From positions 80,563,410-80,627,409 of the forward strand of contig NC_134839.1 of assembly GCF_965363235.1 (NCBI RefSeq): a stretch of 64,000 nt of DNA. The letters are read 5' to 3'. The DNA is from Mytilus galloprovincialis. Taxonomy: Eukaryota > Mollusca > Bivalvia > Mytilida > Mytilidae. The position numbers and the translations under genes were made by a program. Shown here in pieces: positions 61,880 through 64,000 of the stretch (its first letter is position 1; each line of letters opens with the position of its first letter). The notes beneath the pieces were generated by a model. That model did no database searches, had not been told where the DNA came from, and saw only the letters and a list, made by a program, of their open reading frames with translations.

Positions 61880-62060
61880 TCACTGCTGAACTAAACAAAA
61901 TCATATCTTATAGCAAGGCGACGTTGGTTTGGAGGATATGGTGTCGAAGGTCGTACGATGACCTTCAGTTGCTTACATCCATGGTATTTGAACAAGTTTT
62001 CTCATTGGTAGTGATAGAACAGCTCTCATTTTTTATTTTGGTATTCCTCATTATATTTTA
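61880..62060 (+). repeat. Dispersed mytilid-type repeat fragment
   Basis: GTGTCGAAGGTCGTACGATG then ACCTTCAGTTGCTTAC and GAACAGCTCTCATTTTTTAT, recognised from memory as another part of the 37870/41930 family. Explains the 101-codon frame at 61756-62061. Confidence 0.5.
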
Positions 62061-62166
62061 ATATGTTTCTTAATCTGGCTTAAGTACTACAAATCTAAAA
62101 TAAAAAAAGTTATGAAATATAACTATTAATACGAAGAAACCTACCAATAATATGTTTACCTCATTG

Positions 62167-63426
62167 CAGTAATGAGGGGACGATCATTTGATATTCTGGG
62201 GGGGGGGGGGGGGCAGGAGGATTTTGAAAATAAATAACTCAGCCTTGATAATCAAAAAAATAAACGGTTTGTTCTGTGGTAGTTTGAAAATAAATTCCCT
62301 GACTTGTATTGAAAATAAATAACTCAGCAGGTCTAATCGAAAGTATGAGATGGCACCAGATTCTTCATCAATTCATCTTTTTTCCACAAAAAAATCAGGA
62401 AACACTTCCCAAATCTTTTAATAATAAAAGTATAATTTTTATTTAAATATACTTGAAATGTCTGAAAATTGGTTTCATTTAACTTGAGGTATATTGTCTC
62501 AGGAACACTTACCTCACTTTTATTTCAGGGCCGTAACTACATTGAGGCAAATGCCTCATGTAGGAAATTTCAAAACCAAATGCTTAAAAAAAATGTGTTC
62601 ACGGTGAGTGCCTTGCAAGAAGCAAGTTCTGTTCTACCTCAGAGGTATCCCTTGGTCCTTGATTTTTTGGGATCAATGTTTCTTATTTATTTGTTTTTGT
62701 TCATTGATTGCCCTTCTGTATTCTGTTAGTGTTGCATTCATTTTGTAATATAGTGATTTTGTTATTAAATAGATCATGAGTTTAAAAAAAAAACAGCGGC
62801 CACAGACTTAACTATGTGAATTACATTTTTGCTTTATCATGTATATTGGTCTTTTGATGTTGTCCCTAGAAACTTAAGTCTTGCACTGAATGTATACATT
62901 TTGCTTTGAGACCAAAATATTGTCAAAATATTATTAAAACAGTACTTGCATTTTCAGATCAAGAAAGGATCTGGGGAACACCCGGAAAGCATGATTTTGC
63001 ATCATTTGTTCTATACCTTCTTGGGCCTTCAGCAGTTCCAAAACCCTTAAAACAAAATTTGCATCGCTCCGCTCGGCGAACCATGCTTAGTTACAACCAA
63101 ACTTTAATACTGTGTAGGAATATAGAAGATTCATTTCTGCAGAGTAGGAGGATTAATTCAGATTAAATGGTACATAATGACTTGACTATACATGTATTAT
63201 TTAATAAGCAAATATTTAAAAATTGTATGTTTTCGAATATTAAAAATATAGTTGTGAAAATAAATAATCAGTCCCTTGCTTTAATGGAAATGAAAAGTCT
63301 TGCTTCAATAGTGCAGAAAGCAGATAATCTGTCCTCTCAGTTTACAAAAATAAATAACCGATCCAAAACAAATCCTCCTCCCCCCCCCCCCCCCCCCGGA
63401 ATTTCAAATGGTCGTCTACTACCCTA
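62167..63426. mobile_element. 1.26 kb TIR element with long G/C runs in its ends
   Basis: Left end GGGGACGATCATTTGATATT then CT and 17 G (62197-62213), CAGGAGGATTTTGAAAATAA. The right end is the inverse: TCCTCCT, 18 C (63380-63397), GGAATTTCAAATGGTCGTCT. Subterminal AAAATAAATAA.TC words recur on both sides. The interior (about 62520-63160) has GGGCCGTAACTACATTGAGG, which may be a second inserted repeat; short frames at 62469-63166 resemble no protein I know. Upstream PLOD intron. Confidence 0.7.
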
Positions 63427-64000
63427 ACTACGATATTTAAAATTGACAAGTGTTACTTCAGTATTGGTCCAATGTTTCCATTAATTTTGTCATTATATAA
63501 TAATTATTTTTTCTTATTTATAATTTGTATGGGTCTAGGGATTCTATATAAACCTTTGCACCGTCTGGTTACAAATCAGTTGTGATTAACTGCAGCCAAC
63601 ATTTGCTTCTTACAGCTATTAAAGAGGGACGAAAGATACCAGAGGGACACTTAAACTCATAAATCGAAAATAAACTGACAACGCCACTGCTAAAAATGAA
63701 AAAGACAAACAGACAAACAATAGTACACATGACACAACATAGAAAACTAAAGAATAAGCAACACGAACCCCATATAAAATTCGAAAATTGCACAATATCA
63801 CCTTTTTATAGACTATATCGCCAACTTTTAAGTCTATAAATTATACTCCTATGAAGATATTTGCTGTACCTAGCTTTAATGTGTTTGAAATAGATACGTT
63901 GAAAACCATAGGTGTGTCTTACTTATGTTTTCTAATAAAGTTGAAATTCAAGGCCATATTTTGCAAAAAGTGAACCTTGTCCTTTGATCTTGAAGAGATA
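63427..64000 (+). repeat. Window end: copy of GAGGGACGAAAGATACCAGA repeat in PLOD intron
   Basis: 63618-63790 reads AGAGGGACGAAAGATACCAG ... AATAAACTGACAACGCCACT ... TAGTACACATGACACAACAT ... AACACGAACCCCATATAAAA. Flanks are unassigned AT-rich DNA; no upstream PLOD exon is visible before the edge. Confidence 0.65.

Noticed and set aside
61756..62061. 101-codon hydrophobic plus-strand frame
   Set aside because: Partly a dispersed repeat and antisense to a PLOD intron; no protein family recognised.

Overview
The window is a piece of an AT-rich animal genome, most likely a bivalve mollusc and probably a mytilid mussel. Coding sequence is split into short exons with GT/AG introns. Introns and intergenic DNA are packed with dispersed repeats, many of which I recognise from memory as families common in Mytilus-type genomes. 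That organism call is inference; no database was searched. No prokaryotic features, CRISPR array or intact RNA gene were found.

Three protein-coding genes were rebuilt exon by exon; every junction keeps phase. (1) Minus strand, 4890-29635: first 655 codons (16 exons) of a valyl-tRNA synthetase that best fits the mitochondrial VARS2 type. It has a targeting-like N-terminus, no GST domain and the HIGH-type motif; the KMSKS and anticodon-binding part lies left of the window. (2) Plus strand, 29970-44237: a complete 14-exon GTF2H4 (TFIIH p52), 458 aa, starting head to head with VARS2 across 334 bp, which probably holds a shared promoter. (3) Minus strand, 48720-61740: the last 12 exons (478 aa plus stop) of a procollagen-lysine hydroxylase (PLOD), tail to tail with GTF2H4; its N-terminal glycosyltransferase part lies right of the window. 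VARS2 and GTF2H4 are also direct neighbours in the human MHC region, so this pair looks like an old linkage.

Layout: 1-4700 holds a broken BEL/Pao retrotransposon joined to scrambled LINE reverse-transcriptase pieces, apparently inside a VARS2 intron. VARS2 introns (5-29 kb) contain a 3.7 kb TIR transposon with a decayed XPG/FEN1-like protein, a hAT-like element with a perfect 8-bp target-site duplication, other MITEs, and a 37-copy 45-bp minisatellite grown out of an exon end and its splice donor. GTF2H4 intron 1 (30-34.5 kb) holds a foldback element with 9-bp target-site duplications, a LINE 3' end and a small TIR element. 44-48.7 kb is intergenic repeat DNA. 48.7-64 kb is PLOD with tRNA-derived SINE, nested and G-tract elements.

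The most unusual observation is the minisatellite at 18577-20239. Each unit carries a copy of the VARS2 exon 3' end plus its 5' splice site, so one real donor is followed by about 36 copies. A second, separate duplication of a donor boundary occurs in the same gene at 15521-15658.
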